Assembly: GCA_036874045.1 (NCBI GenBank)
Contig: CM072335.1
Location: 8,018,001-8,082,000 of the forward strand
Length of the DNA: 64,000 nt
Direction: 5' to 3'
Source of the DNA: Cymodocea nodosa
Lineage: Eukaryota > Streptophyta > Magnoliopsida > Alismatales > Cymodoceaceae
Part shown: piece after piece, positions 24,878-36,132 of the stretch
How the letters are laid out: each line of letters begins with the position of its first letter
Numbering within the stretch: position 1 is the first letter of the stretch
The notes under the pieces: model-generated
The model's input: only the letters and a program-made list of their open reading frames with translations
Database searches by the model: none
What the model was told of the DNA's origin: nothing
Translations under genes and position numbers: made by a program

Positions 24878-24967
24878 AAAGTATTGGATATGAATAATGC
24901 TGGAAATCATTTTCCACTATTTGCGATTTGTTTGGGTTTTGAGCTTCTAAGCATGTTTGTAAGCAAG
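24878..24967 (+). CDS. GGH: GGH exon 3, catalytic cysteine
   Basis: 30 codons after acceptor TTTGCAG and before donor GTAAAT, phase 0. It contains NAGNHFPLFAICLGFELLSM; the Cys at 24929-24931 (about residue 173 of the protein) matches the GGH nucleophile. Intron 2 is only 260 bases and free of elements, unlike its neighbours. A second possible donor, GTAAGC, lies 12 bases upstream in the exon and would remove four codons without changing frame. Confidence 0.93.
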
Positions 24968-27239
24968 GTAAATCTCTTTCTTGTATTTTATGCCTTCTTT
25001 ACTCATAATGCATTTCAACTTTGTTTTGCTTATTTTTTATCAATTGAGGTGCTTTTAGTAGTAGTAATACTTCTATTTCTTACGTGATTACTTGGTATGC
25101 TTTTTGTAACTCACAAAAGCATAGTTCACTTTTCTACAAATTAGATGCATATTCTCTGAAAGGGTGTATTACTTTAAAAACTATGGATGGATCTTATTAT
25201 AATAAATAGGATACATCCAGGAAAAATGTTTTATCAAAGGGGTAAATCAAAAAAGAAAAGCTACAGTAGTGGGGGATTACGCTTGCTTCAGAATTACAAT
25301 TTGAGAATATGTATACTATACTCCTATAGAAATGTTATTATTAGCTAAGATTTCAGAAGAGTGGGAGTGACTCCTTGTCTGTGTTACAGCCCCCTTTGCC
25401 ACAAGAATGGAACTAATTTTTAGTCTTCTATGGAAAACGTCTTTTGTGCTTTTTGATTCCTAGGACTTATTATTGGTGATTTTAATTTAATGCTTTGCTA
25501 AAACCAAAAGATTACTCAAGGTCTAGACCAAATAATCGGCATTGCAATTGTTTTGAAATTCTATTTCTAACCAAGGAATTCTTGGCATTCCTTGTAGCAG
25601 ACCTGCGCTTATACATAGGTGAACAACAAAAGTGATGCCTCCACTATTGAGAGGTGATAGGGGCCTTTGTAGCATAAGTTGGAGGACTCACCATCTGAAA
25701 ATAGGGTTTTCTCACCTTCCTACGATATAAAGTAATCATTAGTCTCATCTGGTTATTATTTGAGCCCTTGAGGAAACACAGGATATCCTTTGGGCATGAA
25801 CAATGCTCAGCTCTGCCAATTTTGCGAAAAGGAGACACTGCTTGAGCTTCCCCTCTCCACTACGCAACAAAGGCAATCTCATGACGAGCTTCAGCCACTG
25901 CTGGAGAAGAAACAGGGGACAAACTTCAATAGTCTATTCCCATTCATTTACTTTTATAGCATAAAGTTTTATTTCTTAACTGGGGTGAATATTACATTAT
26001 TCACCTTGGCATTTTTTGAAATAAATTTTTAATCCACCACTGTAGTTCAAATATTTATTGATTCTCAGTAAGTTTTTTCAAAATCACAATTTGGTCTTTG
26101 GTTTCCAGCTTAACATAAGCTTTAGTAGTTCACTCTTCTATGTTATATTTGATGTTTGAAGGTCTTGATAATTTTATTTCTTATTTTTCCCTAATAATGT
26201 GTACAAGTAGCAAACTAGTTTCATGCAATTGCGTTAAGTAGAAATTTCTGTATGATTTTTCAAAGTTGCTGATAACATTATTAAATTTGTGTTTGTTATC
26301 TGTTTGCATCACCTGATTGATTAGTTTTGTTATTTGGATCCAACCATTGGATCTGAATGAGTTTTTAGTATGCTGGAACTTTATGAACTTTTCAATATAT
26401 ATTTGAGATCTAAAATCCATCTAGTGGATGAAAATATTTAAACCCATTATTGTTACCTTACATTGCTCTCTGTTTGAAATGCATATATTCTGAAAATCAA
26501 ATTTCATTTGTAATGCATTTACTTTGATTTTTGTCTTGCATTTTTCCATCATAGAGCATTCACTAAGCTTTCTAATGTATGTTAAATCACACTTTTTCAA
26601 TCCATATGTTGGGAGTTGTGATTTTCCAAAGTGAACCATGGTTTTCTATTTTTCATCTATTATGGCTAATGCTGCTTTGTTTTCAATTGTGTTTTTAACA
26701 TTTGTGGGCTTTCGAACATGTAGTCTACAAATTTTTTGCATGCAACTAGTTTGTTAAGCTTTCACTCAGTCAATTAAGTGATGTCATTCCATTAGGTAGT
26801 TAGAGAGAATTGAATTTTCAAACTTAACCTTAATTACAAATAAGTTTTCTGTCCTAGAGAGCACATATTGAATTTGTAGTGGCTGTTGCAACATAGTTTG
26901 ACCTAAACAAATTTGTTTCATATTTTTCCCTGAGACTAAATTTATGCATGTTTCATATGCCTTTTAAATCATGTTATTTTTGTTCGGTATATATTTCTCT
27001 ATAATTTTTCAAAGTTTACATTGGTTAGCAGACATTGTTGTAGATCTGTTTTGTATCTTTGGCTTCTTCACATTATTAGCATCCGTCAATTGCTCAGATG
27101 TTTTTGTTATACATTTTTCTTGCATTGTAGAGTCGTAGTGCTTTAATTTAGAAGTGATTTCATAATTTTCTGGTTAGTACATATTTTACTTTGATTTTTC
27201 AAAGTTAATTTATTTTTGCAGGGCATTTTAGAACTCAAG
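24968..27239. other. Intron 3, unassigned AT-rich part
   Basis: No gene or element boundary was recognised. A region near 25620-25920 has overlapping frames on both strands (64 and 80 codons) with no known domain. Around 26100-27200 there are loosely repeated stretches like GATTTTTCAAAGTT, possibly the upstream part of the same old repeat as LTR-like segment B. Confidence 0.4.
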
Positions 27240-28180
27240 AGTAATATCTCGTGATTATAAAATTGCTTGCAATACATGATTGCTTGCTTAGTCAATTGCT
27301 ATGTTATGTTTGTTTCATGCTTTCTTTGTAAACTATGATCTAGTGGCTGCAAAATTACTCTTATTTCATGTTATTTTATTATGCATGAATTAGTTATGAT
27401 TTTTCTAAGTTTCTTACATAATCCATGTCCATGCATAACCTTAGGATTGCATCCATCTACCTTAATCTAAATTAAGGGGCAAATTAGATACGGTGAGTTC
27501 ATGCATCATTCTTAACTTATATCTTGTTGTCTTGATTTAAATCAAAGGCAAGTATAGGAATGGTAAAACATGCATCATATGGTTTGCATCCTTGGCTTAA
27601 GCCAAGAGAATATTGTAACTAATTAATCTATACATCAATTAACCATCATGCTCCTTATTGGTGTCTTATACTTTAAATTACACTAAATTCACGTATTTAC
27701 ATGTCAGGTATCATATTATGCATTTTTGCCATAATTGGGTTACATGAGTTTTACCTTTAACTATGTTAGTAAGTCTAGACCCATTTAAGGCTCATTCCTA
27801 TTTTGTTACATAATGAAAGATGTTACACAACTTTTCCATAGACTCTTAGGTCTTATTTCTTCTTGAGCCTAAAAGCCTATTTCATGTTGAGCCCAAAGGC
27901 TCAACCACTCATTTATTTTTATTTTGACACTTAGATGCGCACATGCATCACTTAGCACTTATTAGTTTATGTAAGAGGCTAACTTTGATTAGACATGTGG
28001 GGTGTCTATCATCTTCCCCATATGTGTCCAGAAAACTTATTTGGACTCTTGGTTAGGTCAATCAACTTTGCCCTTAGGATACAGAAGTTATTTTTATATG
28101 CATTTCTTAAGTTTTCTTAGTTTTTCCTTGATAAACTAGGTGATGACTCCAAGATTTTCTTTGTTCACCTTTTCTAACAA
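27240..28180 (+). mobile_element. LTR-like segment B, diverged copy of segment A
   Basis: Homologous to 11400-12270, with shared landmarks in order: CATGCATCAT runs, GACATGTGGGGTGTCTA (versus AGGTGTGTGGAGTGTTTA), CCAGAAAACTTATTTGGAC, and AAACTAGGTGATGACTCC at the end. No coding sequence is attached. It may be a solo LTR or LTR remnant of a gypsy/Tat-like element. Old, no target duplication seen. Confidence 0.5.
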
Positions 28181-28898
28181 ATTAGATATAGAAAAGGGTG
28201 TGATGTTGTGCGTCAAGTTTGCCTACTTTATTGGCGAAAGCATTACAAAATATGTCCTCTACAGTCATCGAGCTCTTTCATTGAACTAAAGACAGTCAAA
28301 ATTCCATTGACATTACAATAGAAATTGTTGACATTGATTGCCTTATATTTGTACAATAAGGTATGTAAAGAATAGTAGACATGGTATTGTGTTAATGAGT
28401 AGCGATGATAAATGGTGCACTAAGTCATTGTAAATCTCCTATTCTATTTTCTTAGTCCTATGGTATTCTCTAATTAGAATTGCCAAAAAATGGAAACACC
28501 ATAAGATGAAGAAGAAAGTTTCCAAAAAATGATGCAGCTAGCTTGGGTCTTGGTACTCTCTAATTTATAATTAGGATGTTTCCATTCCAATGCACCAACA
28601 AAGAAAAAGAATAATTGAAGAGACAATATATTGCACTAATAGTTGATGAGAAAGATTTAGAAAATCAGAAAATAGAAGCCAATGCTAAAAAAGACCAATC
28701 GAAAAATTATTCATTATATAATAGTAATAGAATTAGGATTGCATAACTTATAACAGTGAAGTTGACACCATCAGGTCACCTTTGGTATGCTTGCCATCTG
28801 TATATTGTTTGATGGTCCTTTTTATAATATAATATAGCTTTTTGATTTGTTCTATTTTGGTTGATACACTCTTTATATCTACTTTTTCACAACCATAG
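28181..28898. other. Intron 3, 3' part
   Basis: AT-rich DNA with no gene. The last 50 bases are pyrimidine-rich (CTACTTTTTCACAACCATAG) and act as the acceptor of exon 4. Confidence 0.5.
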
Positions 28899-28990
28899 GA
28901 CTGACACATTCTTGAGAAATTTAGTGCTTCTTCTCAAGCGTCCACTCTTAACTTCACAAACACCGAGATGCAGGGAACATTTTTTCAGAG
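28899..28990 (+). pseudogene. GGH: GGH exon 4 with in-frame TGA
   Basis: 92 bases after acceptor CCATAG and before donor GTATAT. It encodes HILEKFSASSQASTLNF, then TNTEMQGTFFQ, matching the plant GGH stretch that follows the nucleophile block. Exon 3 plus exon 4 gives the same spacing between LSM and ILE as in the family, so the reading frame is settled. The second codon, at 28902-28904, is TGA where the family has Arg; a CGA to TGA change by methyl-CpG decay explains it. Phase 2 at the end fits exon 5. Confidence 0.85.
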
Positions 28991-29680
28991 GTATATGCTT
29001 GTTAACTTAAGTATCCTGTCAAGATATAATGATTCTTCAGATTCTAATAGAAAAACAGATATTTGGCTTTTATTTATTGTACTGTAATGATATCATCAAA
29101 CTGTTCTTGGCATAACTAGAGACCTTATCCAACATGAGCAAATGCTGAATTCCAATTCCACCAAGAACACTATGTTAGCTATGGTACCATAATGATTTTT
29201 TACCAGTCTGAATGGCCAAAATGTGCACAAAATATAAAAAAAATTGGAGTGAAAATCCCATTTTGTTTTTGTTAATGAAAATTGTTGATGCTACTGGATT
29301 TTGAACCAGGCTGCTTTCTTCTTTTGAGTGCTTATGTATCTAGGAAAGACAACTTGTGCAGTCCATTGGTGGTAACAATCACCATTTATGCAAGTTATGA
29401 AAACTATAATGACAATTGACATTTATGTAAATATGAAAAATTGAAGCAAAGAGTGAATGCTATTGGATTAATGATGATACTTTCCTTAGGGCCCTATAAG
29501 TATAAACCATGAATTTATATAATGAATCATGTTTTATTTCCTACTTATATTCCAAAATGACACCCACCATGCTGTAAAATTCTATTACATATTTTTAATA
29601 ACCAGAAAAAGAAAAAAACAATAAAACATTGTAAATGTGTTACCTTGTGATGCACACTACAGAAAACTCTGGAAATTCAT
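28991..29680. other. Intron 4, original 5' part
   Basis: About 690 bases of AT-rich DNA between the exon 4 donor and the PIF-2 target duplication. No gene or element was recognised; probably old intron sequence. Confidence 0.5.
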
Positions 29681-29683
29681 TTA

Positions 29684-29707
29684 GGAGGTGTTTGTGCATG
29701 TCGGAAA
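29684..29707 (+). repeat. PIF-2 left terminal inverted repeat
   Basis: GGAGGTGTTTGTGCATGTCGGA, facing TTA. Similar motifs recur just inside at about 29785 (GGGTTGTTTGTGCACG) and 29840 (GGGGTTTGTGC), each followed by A/G-rich sequence. Confidence 0.9.
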
Positions 29708-29966
29708 GTTCAGAAATGAAGGAAGTGGAAAGTTCAGATTCCTGTGAATTAGAAAGTCCAGATTATTGAGAAATGAAGGGTTGTTTGTGCACGTCTTAGA
29801 AACTTAGGAAAGTTAAGATTCCCATAGTGGGGTTTGTGCTAGATGAAATGTTCAGAATTGAAATATATTTTTTTAATCAAAGAATTCTAATAATTAATTT
29901 TAATTTACTCTATTTCTTCACATCATAATACTTACATTTTTAAAAAAAAAAATCAAAAATAAAAAT

Positions 29967-30085
29967 ATTTATTTATTAATAATATCATAAACAAATTGAT
30001 CAAAAGTTGTATTGTGTATTACCTATTTGAACATAGCATATCAAAATCAATTACCTTTCGAAATTGTTAACTAACGTAAATATAT
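29967..30085 (+). repeat. About 115-bp direct repeat, copy 1 (inside PIF-2)
   Basis: It matches 31606-31722, sharing for example AAAGTTGTATTGTGTATTAC and CTATTTGAACATARCATATC. The two copies bracket about 1.5 kb of minisatellite arrays. Confidence 0.85.
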
Positions 30086-30097
30086 TATTCGGTCAGG

Positions 30098-30166
30098 CTA
30101 GGCTGGTCCGTGGGTTGATTCGGACTAGGCCTAGGCTGGTCCGTGGGTTGATTCGGGTTAGGCCTA
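30098..30166 (+). repeat. 33-bp tandem duplication in PIF-2
   Basis: Two tandem units starting CTAGGCTGGTCCGTGGGTTG at 30098 and 30131. GC-rich against an AT-rich background. Confidence 0.85.
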
Positions 30167-30339
30167 GTTGAAATCTAACGGAAAATAAAAAATAGAAAAT
30201 AGAATATGATACCTCTCTTATATACATTAATAAATGTAAACATAAAAGTTAATGTATACAAAATTAATAAATGTTAAAGTAAAAGTTGTTAAAAAATTAA
30301 TAAATGTAATACAAACTTGTTTAAACATAGAACTTGATG

Positions 30340-30850
30340 TAACAATTGAAAATTAATAAATGTATTTATAAATAAAATAATGTGTTTGAATGATGAATTG
30401 ATTATCGTAAACGTTGTAAATTTATTTATTTTTATTTAAATTTAAAATAAAAAAAATAAATATAAAAAATCAAATGATGAAAATTAATAAGTTTATTTAT
30501 AAATAAAATAATGTGTTTGAATGATGAATTGATTATCTAAAATGTTGTAAATTTTTTTATTTTTATTTTAATTTAAAATCAAAAAAATAAATATAAAAAA
30601 TAAATAAATATATTTATAAATAAAATAATGTGTTTGAATGATGAATTGACTATCGAAAATGTTGTAAATTTTTTTATTTTTATTTTAATTTAAAATTAAA
30701 AAAATAAATATAAAAAATTAACAATTGAAAATTAATAAATGTATTTATAAATAAAATAATGTGTTTGAATGATGAATTGACTATCGAAAATGTTGTAAAT
30801 TTTTTTCTTTTTATTTTAATTTAAAATCAAAAAAATAAATATAAAAAATC
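30340..30850 (+). repeat. Minisatellite of about 120-130 bp, four units, in PIF-2
   Basis: Four units share ATAATGTGTTTGAATGATGA followed by ATTGAYTATC and a TTTTTATTTTTATTT / AAAATAAATATAAAAAAT half. Unit starts are near 30361, 30489, 30607 and 30738. Very AT-rich. Confidence 0.88.
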
Positions 30851-30854
30851 AAAA

Positions 30855-31560
30855 ACTTCAATTGGACCGAAGTTGAGATTCGGTCTGATCGAAAAAAATA
30901 AAAAACTGAAAAACTTATGTTCGACCGAAGACTGAGCTTCGATTTGATCGAAGAAAAATATATAAAAAAAAAAAGTTTAAGTTAGTAAGACTAAAAAAAA
31001 AAATAAAAGAAAAAAAAAATCAGTCAGACTGAAGCTCGATCAAATCGAAAAAAATTAAAAGACTTCAGTTGGACCAAAGGAAAAAATTCGATCTGACTAA
31101 AAAAAAATAAAAAACTTTGGTCGGACTGAAGGAAAAAATTCGGTCTGATCGAAAAAAAAGTAAAAAAACGAAAAAACTTTGGTAGGACCGAAGGAAGAAA
31201 TTCGGTCTGATCGAAAAAAAAGTAAAAAATTATAAAACTTCGATCGGACCGAAGGAAAAAATTCGGTCTGATCGAAAAAAAAAGTAAAAAAACGAAAAAA
31301 CTTCGGTTGGACCGAAAAAAAAGTAAAAAAATTATAAAACTTCGGTCGGACCGAAGGAAAAAATTCGGTCTAACCGAAAAAAAATAAAAAACTTAAAAAC
31401 TTCGGTCAGACCAAAGTTCAGACTTCGATTTGACCGAAAGAAAAAACAAAAAACAGTTCAGTTAGTCGGAGTGTTGAACTGAAGAAAAATAAAAATGAAG
31501 AAAATTTTGTCGATCGCACCGAAGGTGGTCTAATGGTTTGATCGGAAAAAAATAAAAGAA
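30855..31560 (+). repeat. Palindromic TTCGGTC..GACCGAA array in PIF-2
   Basis: Roughly ten units of about 55-70 bases. Each has a near-palindrome like CTTCGGTCGGACCGAAGG, then AAAAAATTCGGTCTGATCGA, then an A-rich spacer of AAAAAAGTAAAAAA type. Unit length and sequence vary, and the units at the edges are more decayed. It lies 3' of the transposase gene, between copies of the 115-bp direct repeat. Confidence 0.88.
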
Positions 31561-31605
31561 AAAGAAAACTTATATTTTAAGAAAAAATATTAAGTCTTCT
31601 TATTT

Positions 31606-31722
31606 ATATTTATTAATAATATCAATTTGAACAAATTGAACAAAAGTTGTATTGTGTATTACCTATTTGAACATAACATATCACAAACAATTACTTTTCA
31701 AAATTGTTAACTAACATCCAAT
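31606..31722 (+). repeat. About 115-bp direct repeat, copy 2 (inside PIF-2)
   Basis: The partner of 29967-30085, about 90% identical by eye. It lies just downstream of the transposase stop codon. Confidence 0.85.
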
Positions 31723-31818
31723 ATATAAATAAAATTCACAACATAAATATAAATTGTCAATATACAAATATTCAAATATTGTAATATAATAATTTGACAA
31801 AGTTACATATGAAATAAT

Positions 31819-33203
31819 TTAAAAGTCACGTCCATCCCACATGGTAGTCTTCATGTTGTCACGCATTTCATCTGCTATTTGTTTTCTTCGTTCTTGTGTC
31901 ATTTCTAATGTATTATCTATCTGTGAAAGCTCATCTTCAGTAATTCCAATTTCTTCATTTTCTAGATTAAATTCAGCTAACTCATCTTTTAGATCTTCTA
32001 ATAAATCTGCTCTGTCAGCTTTACGTATAAAATTATGTAATAGGAAGCAAGTCATCACAATCTTCGTTTGTGTATCATAAGGATACAGCATATGTCCTCG
32101 TAAGATTGTAAAATGATGTTTAACAACTCCAAATGATCGCTCAATCACTGATCTTAATTGTGAATGTCTGTAATTGAAGTTTTCGACTGCATTTTCTGGA
32201 ACTCTATTATTTTCATATTCAGATAGATGATATTTCACTCCTCGATATGGACAAATAAATTCAGGTCGATTAGGATAACCAACATCAACCAAGTAAAACT
32301 TTCATGTAAATAATTAAAAATTAGTGTAAATAAAAAATATATATTCAATAATGTCATTTTATACCTGGTGGAACCTTGAATGGATGATGTCTTGTGACGG
32401 TATCTTGAAGGATTCTTATGTCAGAAGCTGATCATTCCCAACCACTAAGAATATATGTAAATTCCATATCAAAATTACATGCGGCCATAACATTTTAACT
32501 TAACTCTCCTTTTCTATTTCTAAATCTTGCTGTTTGTCGTCCATAAATAGTTGCCTTAATATGTGTTCCATCAATAGCACCAATGCAATTCTGTTAACAT
32601 ATGAATAAGAAAATGAGAAAAAAATAATATACAAATCAATTTCATATGAAAATATATATTTACCTCAAAATAGGGATACACATTTGAATCATTTAGTATT
32701 CTACTTGGAGTTGATGTTGGAGGCATTGCAAGAAGTTATTTATGCAAGTTCAAAATTGCATTAAGTACTTCATTGAAGTACGTACTAATAGTCCATGCAG
32801 ACCGAGAGAAGCGCTCCCTTGTTACTCCATATCGTTGGTTTTGACCAACAGTGACAAGAAAGATTGCAAACTTCTCTTCGACACTAACATTGCTTGTATT
32901 TCCCATGTCACATTCTCTTCGTAACAAATTACAAAAGTCAAGAAATACATGTTGACTCATTCTATATATTTTTCGACAATTATATGCTTGATGTGGTAAT
33001 GATGGATCTAATAACCTTCTAATGTAGTCATGCACTTCTCCACTATAAATGCGATGTGTAATATTAGTCAATGTACTTGACATACATGCAACACCTGCAA
33101 GGAAGTTCCATAGTGAAAGAAGTAACGTTTGTCGTCTTTCCGCTTCTTCTTCTTCTTCCTCAAGCATATTCTTTAACAATTCCAAACCATCCATACCATT
33201 CAT
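31819..33203 (-). pseudogene. PIF-2 ORF2, Harbinger-type DDE transposase, three exons, decayed
   Basis: Exon 1 (33203-32664) has an acidic N-terminus and YNCRKIYRMSQHVFLDFCNL, then VGQNQRYGVTRERFSRS. Exon 2 (32590-32365) has NCIGAIDGTHIKATIYG with the first catalytic Asp and SASDIRILQD with the second. Exon 3 (about 32301-31819) has LVDVGYPNRPEF, NFRHSQLR-like NFNYRHSQLR and VIERSFGVVKHHF with the catalytic Glu. Exon 2 has GT/AG borders and the same 226-base length as in PIF-3. Lesions are a TAA in exon 1 after LNLHK, a TAA after KGELS, a TGA at 32432-32434 after GWE, and an exon 3 acceptor reading ACAT where PIF-3 has TGTAG. The enzyme cuts and pastes element ends together with the ORF1 protein. 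Confidence 0.88.
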
Positions 33204-33451
33204 GATAATTATTACCTACAAGAAGTAATGAGATTAGTACATATTTTCCTAAAAATATATAAGAATCTTCAACAATAATAATAACATTTATTTTACATAA
33301 CAAGATTTATATAAAATATCAAGCAATAAAACATTCACATATGAAAATCAATAGTCATCATTATTGTCTAAAATTCAACATTACACATTATTCGCCACAA
33401 TAATAAAGTTCATCACATCCATCAACATTACTCAACAATAGAAAAATACAT

Positions 33452-34555
33452 TTATAAGTTGTGATACTTAATCCATTCTACCCTCATATCTGTTGGGATG
33501 CTAAGAAATTGCTCTACTAGTTCTTTTCTTTCCAATAAAGTCATTGCTTTGAATTTCTCACTGTTGGTAAGACTTTTAATTTGCAATAATGCTTCTATAG
33601 CTTGTGCTGTAAGACTTCCTTGTTTCACTTTGAAATGTAGCATTTGCTCTTGTACTTTAACTTGTTGTTTCTGGATCTGAAGTTCATCTTTCTAGATCTG
33701 AAGTTGTTTTTTCTGTATGTTTGTTACATTATCATAATATTCTTGTCGAGCTTTAACTTTATCATCTTCTTTTTCACATAATGACATAATAGCAGATGTA
33801 GCTTCTTTAAATGAAGATGCCATTAGTTGTGCTGACTCTGCATATGGTCTTGGACGTTTTCCCTTTTTCACCTCATTGAACCTTCTTGATGAAGACATTG
33901 GAGATTGAAGTTGGGTACCATCTGTATCCATTGGACTATCACTTGGTGGTGTGAAGTATTGAAAATGATTTGGTGGTGTCATTTCATTTGGTTCATTCAT
34001 AGGTATGTCTCCTTCATTCTGAGTAATTGTTTCAGGGTCTCTACTGACATTTCCTGTAGCCATATTACTTTCAAATAACAATTGCAGTTGATCATAAATA
34101 GGACATGGTTTACCTTTGAGGGGGGCACAATCTGGGTGTTTTTGCAAGATTAAAAATATGTTAGTATATACAGAACGTACAAATTATATTAACACATTCA
34201 AAAATATTACCTTAATAAATTCATTCCAAACTTCATCTGAAATATCAGTATGACCTTGTATGTAATTCCATCCCCAACCACTTTTAGACATAATTTTTGT
34301 GTAGTTACGATATATCTGTTGCCATGTTTTAATTCGAATGTCAACATTTTTCTTTGTGATACCTGCATTTATGTCATTATTGTACTTCTCTATTACCTTG
34401 TTCCATGTTTCAACTTTAACTTTTCCATCATGTGTTTTTACATTCCCTTCATTTAAAACATCTTCTAATATACCCAAAAATGTCGCATCTACTTTTGCAT
34501 TCCAACTAGTATAAGATCTTTGTCTACTTGGTACTGTATTATTTGTAGTAGCCAT
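33452..34555 (-). pseudogene. PIF-2 ORF1, Myb/SANT-like protein, two exons
   Basis: Exon 1 (34555-34211) encodes a Myb/SANT-like domain with SYTSWNAKVDATFLGIL, NEGNVKTHDGKVKVETW and KNVDIRIKTWQQIYRNY, then GWNYIQGHTDIS. Exon 2 (about 34140-33452) starts at HPDCAPLKGKPCPIYDQL and continues with an acidic linker, a KKGKRPRPYAES nuclear-signal-like patch and a Gln-rich coiled coil. One stop, TAG, interrupts exon 2 after KKQLQI; it looks like a CAG change. ORF1 protein of this superfamily binds DNA and helps the transposase reach the nucleus. The N-terminal Met at 34555 was chosen because it starts MATTNN just before the domain. Confidence 0.85.
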
Positions 34556-34559
34556 ATTT

Positions 34560-35510
34560 AATTTGCAAAACATATATATAAATGAAAAACACATCATTGA
34601 AATATGGATGACAATGACAACATCAATCATTAACATAAAAATTAAATAAGTTATTATTCATTCAATGATAATATGCATTAAAAATGGATAAGAATGAATA
34701 ACTTAAATAAGTTACTAGTTATTCATAACACATATGAAATGACATACATAAGAATTTCATACTTTTTTTCGTTGGATTTGTAATCAAAATATAACTAAAG
34801 AAATAAGTTGGATATCATGAAAAGGGAAGCAAATGAAGTAAGAACATCAGCAAAAGATATTCAAGAATTAACACATAGCCTACACTAAGATTGCTTAAGT
34901 CCAGACATGCTTTGTTGCTAATGCAAGGCCAACATAGTCCCTCATTGTCTAAAGCAAAATCCAAATAATATAGGACCTCATTAATGCAAATTGAGTCATA
35001 TTGATCACAACAGAAAATATTGAGTCATATTAACAAAATCCTAAATCTTCAACAACCTTAGTTCTTGCAAAAGATCTTGTTTCTTGTTTTTTCAATTTTC
35101 CTCTTCTCATTAATCTCCACTAACCATATAAACATGATATGAACTTCTAACTCTTATTAAGAAAATAAATATTTTACAAATGTTACCTTGTAAATAAGTT
35201 CAGACGACTGATATAAAATAAGTTCCACCGTAAACAACAGAAATTATTAGAGGTGATGAATGGATGAAATAAAAAGTTACTCAATTTAAACTTTGGTAGA
35301 TAAGATAAGAGTGTTTGCTCGGAAAGCTCTACGTCTACCCTCCTTATTAGTTTCCACCGTACATCTCTGCCTATTTGTTCTTGTAATGACAAAAATGAAA
35401 TTTTGAATGCAGTAAACTAGGAATAGTGGCTCGCCGACATGCACAGGTAATAATATTTGTTAGTATTCTTCTGGTTGCAAGAAATAAACTATGCAAAAGT
35501 TTCATGAAAT
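34560..35510. other. PIF-2 5' non-coding interior
   Basis: AT-rich DNA between ORF1 and the GC-rich array. It is on the promoter side of ORF1, equivalent to 1684-2989 in PIF-1. No gene was seen. Confidence 0.5.
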
Positions 35511-35512
35511 TA

Positions 35513-35960
35513 TTATCTTCGAGCGGTCGGTGAGCTTCGAGCAATCGACGAGCTTGGAGTGGTCGGCGAGCTTGGAGCGGTCGACGAGCTTGGAGCGGTC
35601 GGTGAGCTTTCGAGCGGTCGGCGAGCTTTCGAGCAGTCGACAAGCTTCGAGCTATCCGCGAGCTTCGAGCGGTCGACGAGCTTCAAGTGGTTGGTGAGCT
35701 TTGAGCAATCGGCGAGCTTTCGAGCGGTCGGCGAGCTTCAAGCGGTCCAGGAGCTTTCGAGTAGTTGACGAGCTTCAAGCGGTCCGCGAGCTTTCGAGCA
35801 GTTGACAAGCTTCGAGTGGTCCGCGAGCTTCGAGCAGTTGGCGAGCTTCAAGCGGTCGGTAAGCTTTGAGCAGTCGGCGAGCTTTCGAGCAGTCCGCGAG
35901 CTTTCGAGCAGTCGGCGAACTTCGAGCGGTCAACGGGAATCACGCACCTGGCGAGCTTCG
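35513..35960. repeat. GC-rich 18-base tandem array near the PIF-2 5' end
   Basis: About 22 units of 18 bases (sometimes 19) of the form TCGGCGAGCTTCGAGCGG with variants TCGACGAGC, TCCGCGAGC, TTGGTGAGC and CTTTCGAGC. The period is a multiple of three, so open frames appear on both strands, but they track the repeat. The array ends about 200 bases from the right terminal repeat. It is extremely CpG-rich against the flanks. Confidence 0.92.
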
Positions 35961-36132
35961 AGCAGACGAATTTAGGGCATTCGGGTGGTCGGGGATTCCT
36001 TGATTTCAGAGGGGAGAGTCTCCAAAATCAGGGAAAATTTTTCCTTTTATATTTGGGAAAGTTAACAAACTTTCTCAAGTTTCCAAATCTGCACAAACTA
36101 CTTACATACTTTCATTTCTTTCCTTTCTTAAA

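Noticed and set aside
25644-26032. Opposed frames with Cys/His residues suggesting a small zinc protein
   Set aside because: The Cys spacing fits no known finger, the frames overlap on opposite strands, and there is no supporting context.
30855-31560. Spaced palindromic repeats resembling a CRISPR array
   Set aside because: The unit length is irregular, the spacers are A-rich and alike, no cas genes are present, and the DNA is plant nuclear. It is a minisatellite in a transposon.
35371-35768. Open frames on both strands in the 18-base array
   Set aside because: The period is a multiple of three and stop-poor, so frames appear automatically. The products are simple repeats of the unit.
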